Of a stretch of 64,000 nucleotides of DNA, positions 1-9,187 are shown piece by piece. The stretch is from contig NZ_JAZHRV010000001.1 in NCBI RefSeq assembly GCF_036924595.1, positions 4,340,001 to 4,404,000 of the forward strand, read 5' to 3'. Every line of letters begins with the position of its first letter. Within the stretch, counting starts at the first letter, position 1. Position numbers and translations under genes: made by a program. The notes beneath the pieces are model-generated. The model searched no databases and was not told the origin of the DNA. It was given only the letters and a program-made list of their open reading frames with translations. Origin of the DNA: Bradyrhizobium algeriense. GTDB taxonomy: Bacteria > Pseudomonadota > Alphaproteobacteria > Rhizobiales > Xanthobacteraceae.

Positions 1-672
1 CGGCGCGAACAGCGGGAAGTCGGTCGCGGGGCTGTCGAGAACAGCGGAAAACTCGTCCCCCCGCAGATCGCCGGCGCCCGGCATGAACGGCAGCTCGGAA
101 TTGACCTGGCCGATCAGCTTGAACGATGCCCGGCCCTGCCCGCGGGCGCGCAGGATGTCGAGCGTGGTGTCGGTGTTGCAGCTCAGGCTGTAGCGCGTCA
201 CGCCATCGACCACACGCTTCGCGACCAGTTGGGTGACGACATTCAGCCCGCGCGTCAGCAGATAGGACGAGGCATGGGTATAGTTCGCGGAGATGTAACG
301 CTCTTGCGCGAACGGCACGTGCAGCCATTTGCCGGCCAGGAAGAAGAACTCGATCACCTCTATGTTGGGCGGCAATTCGCCTGCATGAAGCGCGCCGGCA
401 TAAGCGAGGTCGGGATAGCCACCGAACAGGCGATCGATCACCGGGCCGATGAAGCGCCGTTCGAGCAGGCTCGAGGGCCGCGGCTTTTCCAGCGTCAGCG
501 CCGAAAAGAACGTCAGGTTGATCGCGCGGTCGGCGGCGGCGCGCGCGTACAGCGCGTTGACGATGTGGTTGGCCTTGCCAAGCCCGAGCGGCAAGCCGAC
601 CACGAGGTTGGTTCCGACATCGCGGATGATATCCTCCGCGATCGCTTCGGGGTCGGAAAACAGTTTTGGCAT
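1..672 (-). CDS. acetyl-CoA hydrolase/transferase family protein (5' part)
   Basis: The gene runs off the left edge, so only about 224 N-terminal residues are visible. My own translation of the minus strand gives one uninterrupted frame starting MPKLFSDPEAIAEDI. It continues with a glycine-rich stretch (VVGLPLGLGKANHIVNALY) and an alternating alpha/beta pattern typical of the N-terminal half of the acetyl-CoA hydrolase/CoA-transferase family. Known members move CoA between acyl groups or hydrolyse acetyl-CoA in the cytosol; the substrate cannot be read from this part. The ATG at 672 is the first in-frame ATG next to the conserved region, but no strong ribosome binding site precedes it and the frame stays open for some distance upstream. 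It is divergent from the tolC-like gene. Family assignment rests on sequence recognition alone. Confidence 0.55.
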   Translation of the reverse strand, partial: MPKLFSDPEAIAEDIIRDVGTNLVVGLPLGLGKANHIVNALYARAAADRAINLTFFSALTLEKPRPSSLLERRFIGPVIDRLFGGYPDLAYAGALHAGELPPNIEVIEFFFLAGKWLHVPFAQERYISANYTHASSYLLTRGLNVVTQLVAKRVVDGVTRYSLSCNTDTTLDILRARGQGRASFKLIGQVNSELPFMPGAGDLRGDEFSAVLDSPATDFPLFAP

Positions 673-1017
673 CGAGTTGCGGACCCGGGCATAGCTGGGG
701 AGCCAACCGCCCTGAATCGGACGCCAGCCAGCGAAGCTATAGCGTATTTGGCGCCGAACTTCGTCTGTGACGAACCGGCAACAGCCAAGCGCTGATTTTC
801 ACCGAATTAATGTACTGATGTCGCGCGGCAGTTTGCCTGTAGCGGCGACGCCCCCTAAACAGGTAGACGAGCCGAGGCTGTCGGCGGGGGCGGACAAGCA
901 ATGCATGATCCGGAATGACGGGTGACCGGCGTTCACGAAGACCATGCCCAAACAAGCAGATAGAGCGGAATGGCTCGAAGCAGGGTTATCACATTCTTGT
1001 GTTGGCTACGGGATCAA
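673..1017. other. intergenic region between divergent genes
   Basis: This stretch separates the divergent CoA-transferase-family and TolC-type genes and should hold both promoters. Short open frames on either strand lack ribosome binding sites and recognisable protein features. I see no convincing repeat or hairpin. If the TolC start is the ATG at 970, the gap ends there. Confidence 0.4.
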
Positions 1018-2433
1018 ATGGCTAAGCGTGCCGCTAGGGTTGGCCACGTTGAAAGGCGGTTGCTTCGATCGGGCATTTGCCTTGCGGCGGCTTGCTTTGC
1101 GTTTGCAACGCCGGCCGCGCATGGCGAAAACCTCCCCGAGGCGCTGGCCAAGGCCTACCAGACCAATCCCACTCTCAATGCGGAACGGGCGCGTCAGCGC
1201 GCCACCGACGAGAACGTGCCGCAGGCGCTTTCGGCCTACCGGCCGCAGATCATCGCCGGCCTCTCCGCCGGCCTTCAGTCGGTACGGAACCTGCTGCCCG
1301 ACAACACCATCCAGTCCGCAAACCTGAAGCCCTGGACCGTCGGCATCACCGTGACGCAGACGCTGTTCAACGGTTTCAAGACAGCCAACAGCGTGCGCGT
1401 GGCCGAACTGCAGGTGCAATCCGGTCGCGAGGCCCTGCGCAACGTCGGCCAAGGCGTGCTGCTCGACGCGGTCACCGTTTATACGAATGTTCTCGCCAAC
1501 CAATCGCTGGTCGAAGCGCAGCGCGCCAACGTCGCGTTTCTGCAGGAAACGCTCGGCATCACCCAGAAACGTCTGAATGCCGGCGACGTCACTCCAACCG
1601 ACACCGCGCAGGCCGAGGCGCGCCTGAGCCGGGGCCGCGCCGATCTGAATGCCGCCGAGGTCAACCTCGCCATCAGCCAGGCGACCTATGCCCAGGTGAT
1701 CGGCAACGCGCCCAACTCGCTCCGCCCCGCTGAAACCGTGGACCGGCTCTTGCCGCGCAGCCGCGATGACGCCACCGGCCTTGCCTTCCGGGAGCACCCC
1801 GCGGTGATGGCGGCGAGCTATGACTTTGACGTCGCCTCGACCTCCATCCGCGTCGCCGAAAGCAGCCTGATGCCAACAATCACGCTGCAAGGCAGCGCCA
1901 GCCGCAGCAGGCAGTCCGATCCTACCCTCAGCAGCTCAGGGACCGACCAGGCTTCGGTCACCGGCCAGCTCACGCAACCGATCTACGATGGCGGTATGGC
2001 GGCCTCGCAGACCCGACAGGCCAAGGAAGTCGCGGCCCAAAGCCGCCAGGTGCTGGATCAATTCCGCAACCAGGCCCGCACTGCTGCGGTCGGCGCCTGG
2101 GTCGCCAATGAAGGCGCCAAGATTGCGGTCACGGCATCGGAAGCCGAAGTCCGCGCCGCCACCGTTGCGCTACAGGGCGTGCAGCGGGAGGCGGCTGGCG
2201 GCCAGCGCACGACGGTCGACGTGCTGAATGCGCAGCAGGACCTGATCTTGGCAAAGGCTCGCCTGATCGGCGCGCAGCGCGACCGCGTGATCGCCTCCTA
2301 TACGCTGCTGAGCGCAATCGGCCGGCTCGACGTCAAGAACCTCGGCCTCAACACGCCGGACTATCTGCCGGAAGTGCACTACCATCAGGTGCGCGACGCC
2401 TGGCACGGCCTGCGGACACCGTCGGGGCAGTAG
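1018..2433 (+). CDS. TolC family outer membrane efflux/secretion protein
   Basis: An outer-membrane channel subunit that pairs with type I secretion or tripartite efflux systems. The protein (about 471 residues from this start) has a basic n-region and a hydrophobic segment ending ATPAAHG that reads as a Sec signal peptide. Two TolC-type repeats follow, rich in the family's coiled-coil composition: the first begins at NLPEALAKAYQTNPTL and the second contains VTGQLTQPIYDGG and a DVLNAQQDLILAKARL segment. An earlier in-frame ATG at 970 would add 16 residues ahead of the signal peptide. I prefer 1018 because GGGA lies five bases upstream and the signal peptide length is more usual. The CzcA/CzcB-like pair at 10.7-15.2 kb lacks its own outer-membrane partner, but nothing here proves that this protein serves it. 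Confidence 0.88.
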   Translation: MAKRAARVGHVERRLLRSGICLAAACFAFATPAAHGENLPEALAKAYQTNPTLNAERARQRATDENVPQALSAYRPQIIAGLSAGLQSVRNLLPDNTIQSANLKPWTVGITVTQTLFNGFKTANSVRVAELQVQSGREALRNVGQGVLLDAVTVYTNVLANQSLVEAQRANVAFLQETLGITQKRLNAGDVTPTDTAQAEARLSRGRADLNAAEVNLAISQATYAQVIGNAPNSLRPAETVDRLLPRSRDDATGLAFREHPAVMAASYDFDVASTSIRVAESSLMPTITLQGSASRSRQSDPTLSSSGTDQASVTGQLTQPIYDGGMAASQTRQAKEVAAQSRQVLDQFRNQARTAAVGAWVANEGAKIAVTASEAEVRAATVALQGVQREAAGGQRTTVDVLNAQQDLILAKARLIGAQRDRVIASYTLLSAIGRLDVKNLGLNTPDYLPEVHYHQVRDAWHGLRTPSGQ

Positions 2434-2551
2434 GTTGTATTTTCCCCCGGTGTTAACCGGACGCTGATCATGTCTGGTATTTTCAGTCGCCAGCCATTCG
2501 CGTTGGCCTAAAACCCCGTCCGTTTTCGTCCCCCGTTTTGATCGATCGATT

Positions 2552-3535
2552 TTGCGAGGCCTCGTGGTTGCAAACATTCTGCGCTGGTCGGCTAACGGCT
2601 TGTTGGTCCTGCTCCTGTCCGCAATCCTTGTGATCATCTCATTTCGCATGGCGGCGTCGATACGCGAGACCGGCGTGCGCGCCCAACTGGCGCCAAAGAC
2701 CGGCCACCTGGTGCCGACGCGTTCAGGCGCCGTTTTCGTGCAGGAGAAGGGTCCGGAGGACGGCGTTCCCGTGGTGCTGTTTCACGGCACGGCGGCCTGG
2801 AGCGAGCTATGGCGTCGTACCAGCGACGCGCTGGCCGCGGCAGGCTTTCATGTGATCGCCCTCGATCTGCCGCCGTTTGGATTCTCGGACCGTTCCGGCA
2901 GTTACACGCGGCAGGACCAAGCCGCCCGGATCAACGATGTGCTTGATGCACTGAAAGCTGAGCCCGCCATCATCGTCGGGCACTCCTTCGGCGCCGGTGC
3001 GGCGACAGAACTCGTGATGCGATATCCGGATCGGACGCGCGCGCTGGTGCTGGTCGATGCGGCGCTCGGATTGACGGCTGCGCCATCGGCCGCGCCCTGG
3101 GTAATCCAGCCGCAATGGATTCGCGAAATCCTGGTGTCGCTGACCATCACCAATCCCGTGGCGACGCAAATGCTGCTGCAATCGATGATCGCGAAGAAGG
3201 AACGCGCGCTGCCGGAATATGTCGCGATCCTGCAAAGGCCGCTGACGCAGCGCGACAGCACCAGCGATATCGCCGACTGGCTGTATTATTTCCTCGGCGC
3301 CGACACCAGTGCCGCGAGCGCGGACCGCAATGCCTATGCGAAGCTGGAAGTCCCCGTCGCGATCCTGTGGGGCGACAAAGATACGATCACCCCCGTCGAG
3401 CAGGCTCTCGATCTCCGAACGCTGCTGCCGCCGGAGACGGACCTGACGTTGCTGCCGGGGCTCGGCCACATTCCGCAGATCGAGGACCCCGGCATGTTCA
3501 ACGATGCCCTGCTCAAGACACTCGGAAAACTCTAG
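2552..3535 (+). CDS. alpha/beta hydrolase, membrane-anchored
   Basis: An alpha/beta-hydrolase-fold enzyme of about 300-330 residues; substrate unknown. The N-terminus has one hydrophobic segment (LLVLLLSAILVIISF) that should anchor it with the catalytic domain outside the cytoplasm. The fold's landmarks are present: the oxyanion strand LFHGTAAWSELW, the nucleophile elbow GHSFGAG, the acid in LWGDKDTITP and the catalytic histidine in GLGHIPQIED. The longest frame begins with TTG at 2552; GTG at 2564 or ATG at 2649 are alternatives, the last of which would remove the membrane anchor. It precedes three overlapping unknown genes on the same strand, with a 47-base gap, and may share their transcript. 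Confidence 0.85.
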   Translation: MRGLVVANILRWSANGLLVLLLSAILVIISFRMAASIRETGVRAQLAPKTGHLVPTRSGAVFVQEKGPEDGVPVVLFHGTAAWSELWRRTSDALAAAGFHVIALDLPPFGFSDRSGSYTRQDQAARINDVLDALKAEPAIIVGHSFGAGAATELVMRYPDRTRALVLVDAALGLTAAPSAAPWVIQPQWIREILVSLTITNPVATQMLLQSMIAKKERALPEYVAILQRPLTQRDSTSDIADWLYYFLGADTSAASADRNAYAKLEVPVAILWGDKDTITPVEQALDLRTLLPPETDLTLLPGLGHIPQIEDPGMFNDALLKTLGKL

Positions 3536-3582
3536 ACTGGGCAGAGATTCGACAAGTCTTGCAGATCGCCGCCGGAGACATC

Positions 3583-4005
3583 ATGGACATCATCAGACTG
3601 TGCGCCTGGGGCTATGCCGCCCTGCTCGGCTTCGTGATCCTCACCGGCTACATCCCGGCCTTCATCGACGCCAATGACATGATCTTCGGCCTGTTTCGCC
3701 GCACCTGGTACGCCGACGGGCTGCATCTCGTCTCGGCGCTGTGGGCTGCGGCGGCGGCGATCACCTCGCGCCGCGCCTCGGAATTGTTCTTCCAATTGTT
3801 CGGCGTGTTCTATTTTGCCGATGGCCTGCTCGGGCTGGCTACCGGTAGCGGCTATCTCGACTTCGGCATCCTGATCAACGGCGTCCTCAACCTGCCGCTC
3901 GCGACGCGGTTTTTCGCCAATGCCCCGCATCTCGGCCTCGGCGGTGTGGCGATACTGATCGGCTTTATGCTCGCGCCGCGGACGCGGACCGCTGTTCATG
4001 CTTAA
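3583..4005 (+). CDS. small integral membrane protein, unknown
   Basis: The protein has 140 residues and four or so hydrophobic segments (for example AALLGFVILTGYIPAF, LHLVSALWAAAAAI, ELFFQLFGVFYFADGLLGL and GGVAILIGFMLA). I do not recognise the family. The start is the ATG at 3583, with GGAG five to eight bases upstream; the open frame continues upstream as far as 3115, but that part is a shadow of the hydrolase gene. Its stop overlaps the next gene's start by eight bases, so translational coupling is likely. Context suggests a membrane component working with the two following proteins, but no function can be assigned. Confidence 0.75.
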   Translation: MDIIRLCAWGYAALLGFVILTGYIPAFIDANDMIFGLFRRTWYADGLHLVSALWAAAAAITSRRASELFFQLFGVFYFADGLLGLATGSGYLDFGILINGVLNLPLATRFFANAPHLGLGGVAILIGFMLAPRTRTAVHA

Positions 4006-5098
4006 ATGGTTGCGGCGCATCCTGGCCGGCATCGCGATTCTGATCGCGCTGTCGGTGCTTGTGCCGCTGGCCTATATCGAGGGGACGTGCCGCCCCTCTT
4101 CCGGCGCTGCAACGGCCAGTACACCGGCCGTGACCTTGCCCGCGATCGATGAGGCAGGCTATCGGCGCAAACTGAACAACACCTTCTTCACCTTCCCTGA
4201 ATGGTACATCGTCTATTCCTTCGAGGATTTCGGCCGCTTCCTCGACCGCTCCAGCGAAAGCCACTTCAACTATCTCGGTCACATCTTCGGGTTCTGGCAG
4301 AGCTTCTGCACCATCAACCGCGCGGTGCCCGCAACCGGCGAGCAGCTCACGGAGGTCAAGACCATGATCTACGTGATCGGCATCAGCTACTCCGCCGAAT
4401 ACGCCATCAAGGGACTTTATGAAAACACCATCGGACGGGTGTTCGAATGGATCAGGGGCGAGAAGCGCACGCCCCAGGACGAGTTTGGCCGCGCCGTGCT
4501 GCAGGATTATGCCGCCTTCCTCTACACCGTCCCCTGGTACAAATATCCGTTCCGCGAAAAGCTCGACGGCCTGATGGCGATCTCGGCGCCGACGTCGAGC
4601 AATCTGCGCAGCTGGGAGCGCAACTTCGCGCTCGGCGCGGAATATTTCGTCAAGATCGGCTACGCCGCGCTGATCCAGAAGGCGCTCGACGCCGGCGGCG
4701 ACAACGAGCCGCGCGACATCATGTTCGCGGTGGCAACGCTGCCGCCTGCCGCGTTGGCGAAAGAACCGCGCATCAAGCCGGTCCGCGCGTTGACACCGCA
4801 ATGGCAGCTGGTGCAGACGCCGCGCTACAAGGCTTTCACCGAGATCCTGCAAAGCCTGCTGGACCAGGGATTTGGCCTTGCGGAAATCGCGGGCAATCAC
4901 GACATCTTCATCACGGTGGTTGCGCCCAATGCTGCAAAACTCGACATCAAGGGCACGACGGAGCTGTTTTCGCAGGAGCTGGATGCCCGCCCCGGGTTTC
5001 GCAGGGCCGGCCTGAAAGCCAGGATCGACCGCCTCGTGGATATCAACCGCGAGCTCAAGGCCAGGGGCGCGAGCATTGAGCACTTATATGACTACTGA
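3998..5098 (+). CDS. membrane-anchored protein of unknown function (366 aa)
   Basis: A 366-residue protein with one N-terminal hydrophobic segment (ILAGIAILIALSVLVPLAYI) preceded by basic residues, consistent with a single anchor or an uncleaved signal, and a large soluble domain outside the membrane. The domain contains distinctive aromatic-rich stretches (FTFPEWYIVYSFEDFGRFL, FNYLGHIFGFWQSFC, VPWYKYPFREKLDGL) that look like a conserved family, but I cannot name it. It overlaps the preceding gene by eight bases and the next one by eleven to twenty-three bases, so the three form a tightly coupled unit. Confidence 0.75.
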   Translation: MLKWLRRILAGIAILIALSVLVPLAYIEGTCRPSSGAATASTPAVTLPAIDEAGYRRKLNNTFFTFPEWYIVYSFEDFGRFLDRSSESHFNYLGHIFGFWQSFCTINRAVPATGEQLTEVKTMIYVIGISYSAEYAIKGLYENTIGRVFEWIRGEKRTPQDEFGRAVLQDYAAFLYTVPWYKYPFREKLDGLMAISAPTSSNLRSWERNFALGAEYFVKIGYAALIQKALDAGGDNEPRDIMFAVATLPPAALAKEPRIKPVRALTPQWQLVQTPRYKAFTEILQSLLDQGFGLAEIAGNHDIFITVVAPNAAKLDIKGTTELFSQELDARPGFRRAGLKARIDRLVDINRELKARGASIEHLYDY

Positions 5099-5435
5099 CA
5101 GGCGTCAGCAGCACCGGGCGTTGCCACTGGGCCGCATTGCCGGCGCGATCGCCCTTGTCGTCTTTGGCTGGCTCGCGGTCGTCGTTGCATTGACCTTCGG
5201 TTCGGCCCCCGGCAAGTCGATGGCCATTGTCGGTCCACAGTCACAGGCGCTGGCAGCCATCGCCAAGGCCAACGGACGCATCCTCGTCTCGAACGACTAC
5301 TTTACCATCGCGCGTTCCGACGATGCCGGTTTTGTCGCCCGCCTCTATGCAGCGGGCGCGCTGCTGGTCCTGGACGCCGAACAGGCCGGCGGCTGCAGCG
5401 GCCTCTCGCCTAAGCGATCCACCGCGCAGCTCTGA
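5076..5435 (+). CDS. single-pass membrane protein, unknown (119 aa)
   Basis: A small protein with one hydrophobic segment (IAGAIALVVFGWLAVVVAL) near the N-terminus and about 70 further residues. The second half (SQALAAIAKANGRILVSNDYF...FVARLYAAGALLVLDAEQAG) reads like the conserved part of a small family but I cannot name it. The start may be ATG 5076 or the in-frame ATG at 5088, which sits across the end of the upstream gene. The stop lies four bases from the stop of the convergent oxidoreductase gene. Overlap with the upstream gene supports its being real. Confidence 0.65.
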   Translation: MSTYMTTDRRQQHRALPLGRIAGAIALVVFGWLAVVVALTFGSAPGKSMAIVGPQSQALAAIAKANGRILVSNDYFTIARSDDAGFVARLYAAGALLVLDAEQAGGCSGLSPKRSTAQL

Positions 5436-5439
5436 CGCG

Positions 5440-7035
5440 TTACGACGCGTACTTCTGATAGAACGTATTGGTGAACAGCTCGCTCGGATCATACTTCCGC
5501 TTCGCCGCGAAGAAGTCGTTGATCTGCGGGTACGAGCGCTGCAACTGGTCGCGCGAATAGTAGAGCTGGTAGGGCAGGAAGAACCGACCCTTGTGCGCGA
5601 TGGTGAGGTCGATCAGCTCTTCCGTCGCCTTCTTCATGCGCCGGTTGCCCTCGTCATCGGTGGTCTGGTTGATGTAGAGCACCAGCGAGAACGCCGGCTC
5701 CGGCGAATAGGTCAGGAAATTGTTCTCCTGATGCACGACGCGCACCGACGCATTCAACAGATTGGTCCTGTTGTCGGTCAGCACCTTGCGCATGCCGTCG
5801 ACGAACGAGACGAACTGGCTGCGCGGTATGAAATATTCGTGCAGGATGTCGGTGTCGTCAGGCAGCGAATTGCGCAAGTAAGGCACGGAATCGTGCATCG
5901 GGTCGTTGCGGTTGACGAGGCAGGCTTCCGCCGATCCGATCGCCTGCGCCCGCGTCACCGTGCAGGTCTCCATCCGGTGCTCGATGTGCTTTTCCGACAG
6001 CCATTTCATTTCCTGAAACAGCGGCCCCTGCTTGGACAGGTTGATGGTGAGCCGCCGGAGCTTGGTGCCTGAGACCTCGCCGAGCGATTCGCGCTTGAAA
6101 TCGGTGCCGTCGACTTTGGTGTAGGTATAGAGCAGCAACTCCTTCAGGAACGAGCTTGGCGCGGTCGAGAGATGGCCATACATCAGCCCGATATTGCCGT
6201 CCTTCTCGATCTCCTTGGCGAACAGCGCCGGGAATTCCTTGTAGTCCATCATGCGGCGCCCGGTCTGGTAGACCAGATTGTCTGACATATCGAGCTCTGC
6301 CTCGACGATGACACCGAACAAGCCGTAGCCGCCGACCACGAGGTTGAACAGGTCCTTGTTCTCGGTCGCAGATACCGTGCGCAGCGAACCATCGGCCAAC
6401 ATCACCTTCATCGACTTGATCGATTTGGCGAGCGCACCGGCCTGATGGTCCATGCCATGGGCATTGACCGAGATTGAGCCGCCGACGCTGAAAATATCGG
6501 TCGACTGCATGGCGCGGACCGCAAAGCGCGGGTGCAGCACGTTCTGGATATCGTGCCAGGTCGCGCCCGGCTGCACCGTGACCGATCGCGAACTCTCGTT
6601 GAGCACGATCTTGTTGAAGCCGCGCATGTCCAGCACGACGCCGCCCTTGCGGAACGCGTGCCCGCCCATGCTGTGACGTACGCCGGCGGTCGTTACCGAG
6701 AGCTTGTTGTCGCGCGCAAAGGCAAGGGTCTTTGCGATATCCTCGACGCTGCGCACCTCGACCATGCCGTAGATTTCGGTCTTGTTGAGGCAGCTTGCAT
6801 CATTGATGCTGCCGCCGAGCTGCGACCATTTCACGTCCTTGAGCGGCGCAATCGCCTTGATCCGCTCCAGGTCGATTTTCGCTTGCTCGCCGCCGACCGC
6901 AGGCCCGCAATCCTTTTCGCCGGTGGGATCCGCTGCCAGCGCCTGAAGCTTGCGATAGCTGTAAATGCCAAGCAGCACGACAACCACGGCGGCAACGGAC
7001 ACGCCGGTTTTGAACTTTTGTGAAAATTTTCGCAT
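5440..7035 (-). CDS. FAD-binding oxidoreductase (PCMH/VAO type), membrane-anchored
   Basis: A 531-residue flavoprotein of the vanillyl-alcohol-oxidase/PCMH class. The N-terminus carries a hydrophobic segment (VSVAAVVVVLLGIYSY) that anchors or exports it. The FAD domain occupies roughly residues 85-260, with the landmarks VTTAGVRHSMGGHAF, VQPGATWHDIQNVL, DIFSVGGSISVNAHGMDHQ and VVGGYGLFGVIVEAEL. The C-terminal half is the substrate/cap domain and ends in a DPSELFTNTFYQKY motif resembling the ends of sugar-acid and lactone oxidases of the GlcD/ALO group. Substrate and electron acceptor are unknown. It is convergent with the three unknown membrane genes and followed, on the opposite strand, by the amidohydrolase gene. 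Confidence 0.85.
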   Translation of the reverse strand: MRKFSQKFKTGVSVAAVVVVLLGIYSYRKLQALAADPTGEKDCGPAVGGEQAKIDLERIKAIAPLKDVKWSQLGGSINDASCLNKTEIYGMVEVRSVEDIAKTLAFARDNKLSVTTAGVRHSMGGHAFRKGGVVLDMRGFNKIVLNESSRSVTVQPGATWHDIQNVLHPRFAVRAMQSTDIFSVGGSISVNAHGMDHQAGALAKSIKSMKVMLADGSLRTVSATENKDLFNLVVGGYGLFGVIVEAELDMSDNLVYQTGRRMMDYKEFPALFAKEIEKDGNIGLMYGHLSTAPSSFLKELLLYTYTKVDGTDFKRESLGEVSGTKLRRLTINLSKQGPLFQEMKWLSEKHIEHRMETCTVTRAQAIGSAEACLVNRNDPMHDSVPYLRNSLPDDTDILHEYFIPRSQFVSFVDGMRKVLTDNRTNLLNASVRVVHQENNFLTYSPEPAFSLVLYINQTTDDEGNRRMKKATEELIDLTIAHKGRFFLPYQLYYSRDQLQRSYPQINDFFAAKRKYDPSELFTNTFYQKYAS

Positions 7036-7310
7036 GAACTGATTCCAGAGGATTACGAGATATTCCGGGCGGGCGGATGATTAGTCAAATCGGAGCGCCT
7101 TCCGGTTCGATAGGTCGGCAGCGTTACTGAACCGATAACCCAATGCAGCCAGACGACGGCCGCCCTTCCCGCGCCTCACTTCTCCCGATAATCTCCCGAC
7201 CCCATAAAGGGCGAAGCAACGCCCGGCGCCGAGGAGGAACGCTGAAGTCGAAGGCATGACGGCCTGTCCGGACACTAACAATCAACAAACATTATCCAGG
7301 GAGAACACCA

Positions 7311-8276
7311 ATGCTGACGCGACGCGGTATGATGCTTGCCTCCATCGCAGCCGGAGTGATCATGAACAACAGAACCGCCTCCGCCAAAGCGGCGCAGCCC
7401 GCGACGCCGGTGAATTTCGACGTGCCCGCAGGCGCCTGCGACTGCCACACCCATATCCATCCGGACCCTGAGAAATTCCCGTTCTTCTCCGGCCGCGTCT
7501 ATACACCCGAACTGGCCTCGCCGGAGGAAATGACCGCCCTGCACAAGGCGCTGCACATGGAGCGCGTCGTGATCGTCACGCCCTCGATCTACGGCACCGA
7601 CAACGCGGCCACGCTGTTCGGCATGGCGGCGCGCGGGCCGACCGCGCGCGGCGTCGCCGTGATCGACGACAAGACGTCGGAGAGCGATCTCGACCTGATG
7701 GGCAAGGCCGGCATTCGCGGCGTCCGCCTCAATCTCGCAACCGGCGGCGTCAATGATCCGAGCGTCGCCAGGCCACGCTTCACGGCCGCCGTCGAGCGCA
7801 TGAAGGCGCGCGGCTGGCATGTGCAGATCTATACCAACATGCCGATGATTACCGCGGTCAAGGACCTGGTCATGGCCTCGCCGGTGCCGGTCGTATTCGA
7901 TCATTTCGGCGGCGCTCAGGCCGCCCAGGGTATCGAGCAGCCGGGCTTTGCCGATCTCGTCGACCTCGTGAAATCAGGCAAGGCCTACGTGAAGATCTCG
8001 GGCGCCTATCGCGCCTCGAAGCTGGCCCCTGATTTTGCCGACTGCATACCACTCGCCCAAACGTTGATCACAGCCAATGCAGATCGCATCGTCTGGGGCA
8101 CCGACTGGCCGCACCCGGATTCCGTCACGCCGCCCGGCAAGCAGATCTCCGACGTGACGCCGCTATTCCAGATCGATGACGGGCGGCTTCTGAACCAGCT
8201 GCCGGTGTGGGCGCCGGATGCTGCGATCCGCAAGAAGATCCTGGTCGACAATCCGGCGCAGCTTTACGGGTTCTGA
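7311..8276 (+). CDS. Tat-exported amidohydrolase, LigI (pyrone dicarboxylate hydrolase)-like
   Basis: A TIM-barrel metal-dependent hydrolase of the amidohydrolase 2 class (321 residues). The N-terminus (LTRRGMMLASIAAGV) resembles a twin-arginine signal. The metal-site motif DCHTHIH is at residues 44-50, His198 lies in FDHFGG and Asp265 in WGTDWPHP. The order and spacing resemble 2-pyrone-4,6-dicarboxylate hydrolase, which opens a lactone in aromatic-acid catabolism, but substrate is an inference. AGGGAG about seven bases before the ATG at 7311 supports the start. Its last 13 bases overlap the end of the convergent MTHFR-like gene. Cytosolic LigI enzymes lack such a signal, so a periplasmic role is suggested. 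Confidence 0.82.
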   Translation: MLTRRGMMLASIAAGVIMNNRTASAKAAQPATPVNFDVPAGACDCHTHIHPDPEKFPFFSGRVYTPELASPEEMTALHKALHMERVVIVTPSIYGTDNAATLFGMAARGPTARGVAVIDDKTSESDLDLMGKAGIRGVRLNLATGGVNDPSVARPRFTAAVERMKARGWHVQIYTNMPMITAVKDLVMASPVPVVFDHFGGAQAAQGIEQPGFADLVDLVKSGKAYVKISGAYRASKLAPDFADCIPLAQTLITANADRIVWGTDWPHPDSVTPPGKQISDVTPLFQIDDGRLLNQLPVWAPDAAIRKKILVDNPAQLYGF

Positions 8277-9172
8277 AGCCCGGCGCTCGACATCGCGGCC
8301 CGCTCAGGTCCGAACGGGTCGCGGTCGCAGGTGCGCAGCCAGTTGCCGGCCTTGCGCAGGCCGCCGAACGGGAACAGGTGAAATCCCGCGATCGAAGCCG
8401 TTGCGACCGCAGGCGCGCCGCGCAATCCCCTGACGACATCGTCCGGCCCGGTATCCGTCAGCAGGCGGCCGAACCGGCCGATCTGGGCCCGCAGCGCGCG
8501 GATGGAATTGCCGATGCCGCAGCGGAGCGCGAATTTTGTCAGTGTCGCCGGCGTGGCCGGACCGGCAAGGCCAATGATCACGGGAAGATCGATGCCGGCC
8601 CGATCGAGTTCAGCGATCCATTGCAGGATCGGGGTGCTCTCGAAGCAGAATTGCGTGACGACATCGACACGAGTTCCGGTCTGCCCTCCCCAGTCGCGCC
8701 ACGCCTTGAGCCCGTTCAGCGCGTCGCGCAATTCGAGAAATGGATGACCTTCGGGATGACCGGCGACACTCACACAGGCAATGCCGTGCGCCTCGATCAA
8801 TCCGCTGGCGCAGACATCGCGCGTCGATTTGAACGGGCCCCTTGCAGCGGCGACGTCGCCCGCGATCAGGACAATGCGCGACACACCGGCCTCGCCCCGC
8901 GCCCGCGCCAGGAAATCGTCGAGCGCCTCCCGCGAAGCCATTTCACGCGCCGCGATATGGGGCACCGGGTTGTAGCCTGCCCGGCGCAGCGCCGTGGCGG
9001 TTCCGACATTGTGGCGATAATGATCGCCGGGCAGGAACGTGATGGTGACATCCGTGCCGGCAGCGAAATGATCGCGCAGTTCCGCAATCTGATGCCCGCT
9101 CGAGGAGATTTCGACTGAGGCCGACGACAGCAGCGCGGCTAGTCTCGGGGATGACGGATCGGAGACGGTCAC
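8264..9172 (-). CDS. methylenetetrahydrofolate reductase family protein
   Basis: A 302-residue TIM-barrel flavoprotein of the MTHFR family, which reduces 5,10-methylenetetrahydrofolate to 5-methyl-THF or runs the reverse reaction in demethylation pathways. Visible family features are VEISSSG near the N-terminus, DVTITFLPGD, NPVPHIAAREM, RIVLIAGDVAAARG and TQFCFESTPILQWI. The start is GTG 9172, chosen because a perfect AGGAGG sits five bases before it. It follows the methyltransferase gene by 15 bases and is surely cotranscribed. The pairing suggests one-carbon transfer, for example use or removal of methyl groups from a substrate, rather than housekeeping methionine synthesis; this is inference. 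The C-terminus overlaps the amidohydrolase gene by 13 bases. Confidence 0.83.
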   Translation of the reverse strand: MTVSDPSSPRLAALLSSASVEISSSGHQIAELRDHFAAGTDVTITFLPGDHYRHNVGTATALRRAGYNPVPHIAAREMASREALDDFLARARGEAGVSRIVLIAGDVAAARGPFKSTRDVCASGLIEAHGIACVSVAGHPEGHPFLELRDALNGLKAWRDWGGQTGTRVDVVTQFCFESTPILQWIAELDRAGIDLPVIIGLAGPATPATLTKFALRCGIGNSIRALRAQIGRFGRLLTDTGPDDVVRGLRGAPAVATASIAGFHLFPFGGLRKAGNWLRTCDRDPFGPERAAMSSAGLQNP

Positions 9173-9187
9173 GGGCGCCTCCTAGGG

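Noticed and set aside
229..795. plus-strand open frame at the left end
   Set aside because: Antisense to the CoA-transferase-family gene, which has the better protein features on the minus strand.
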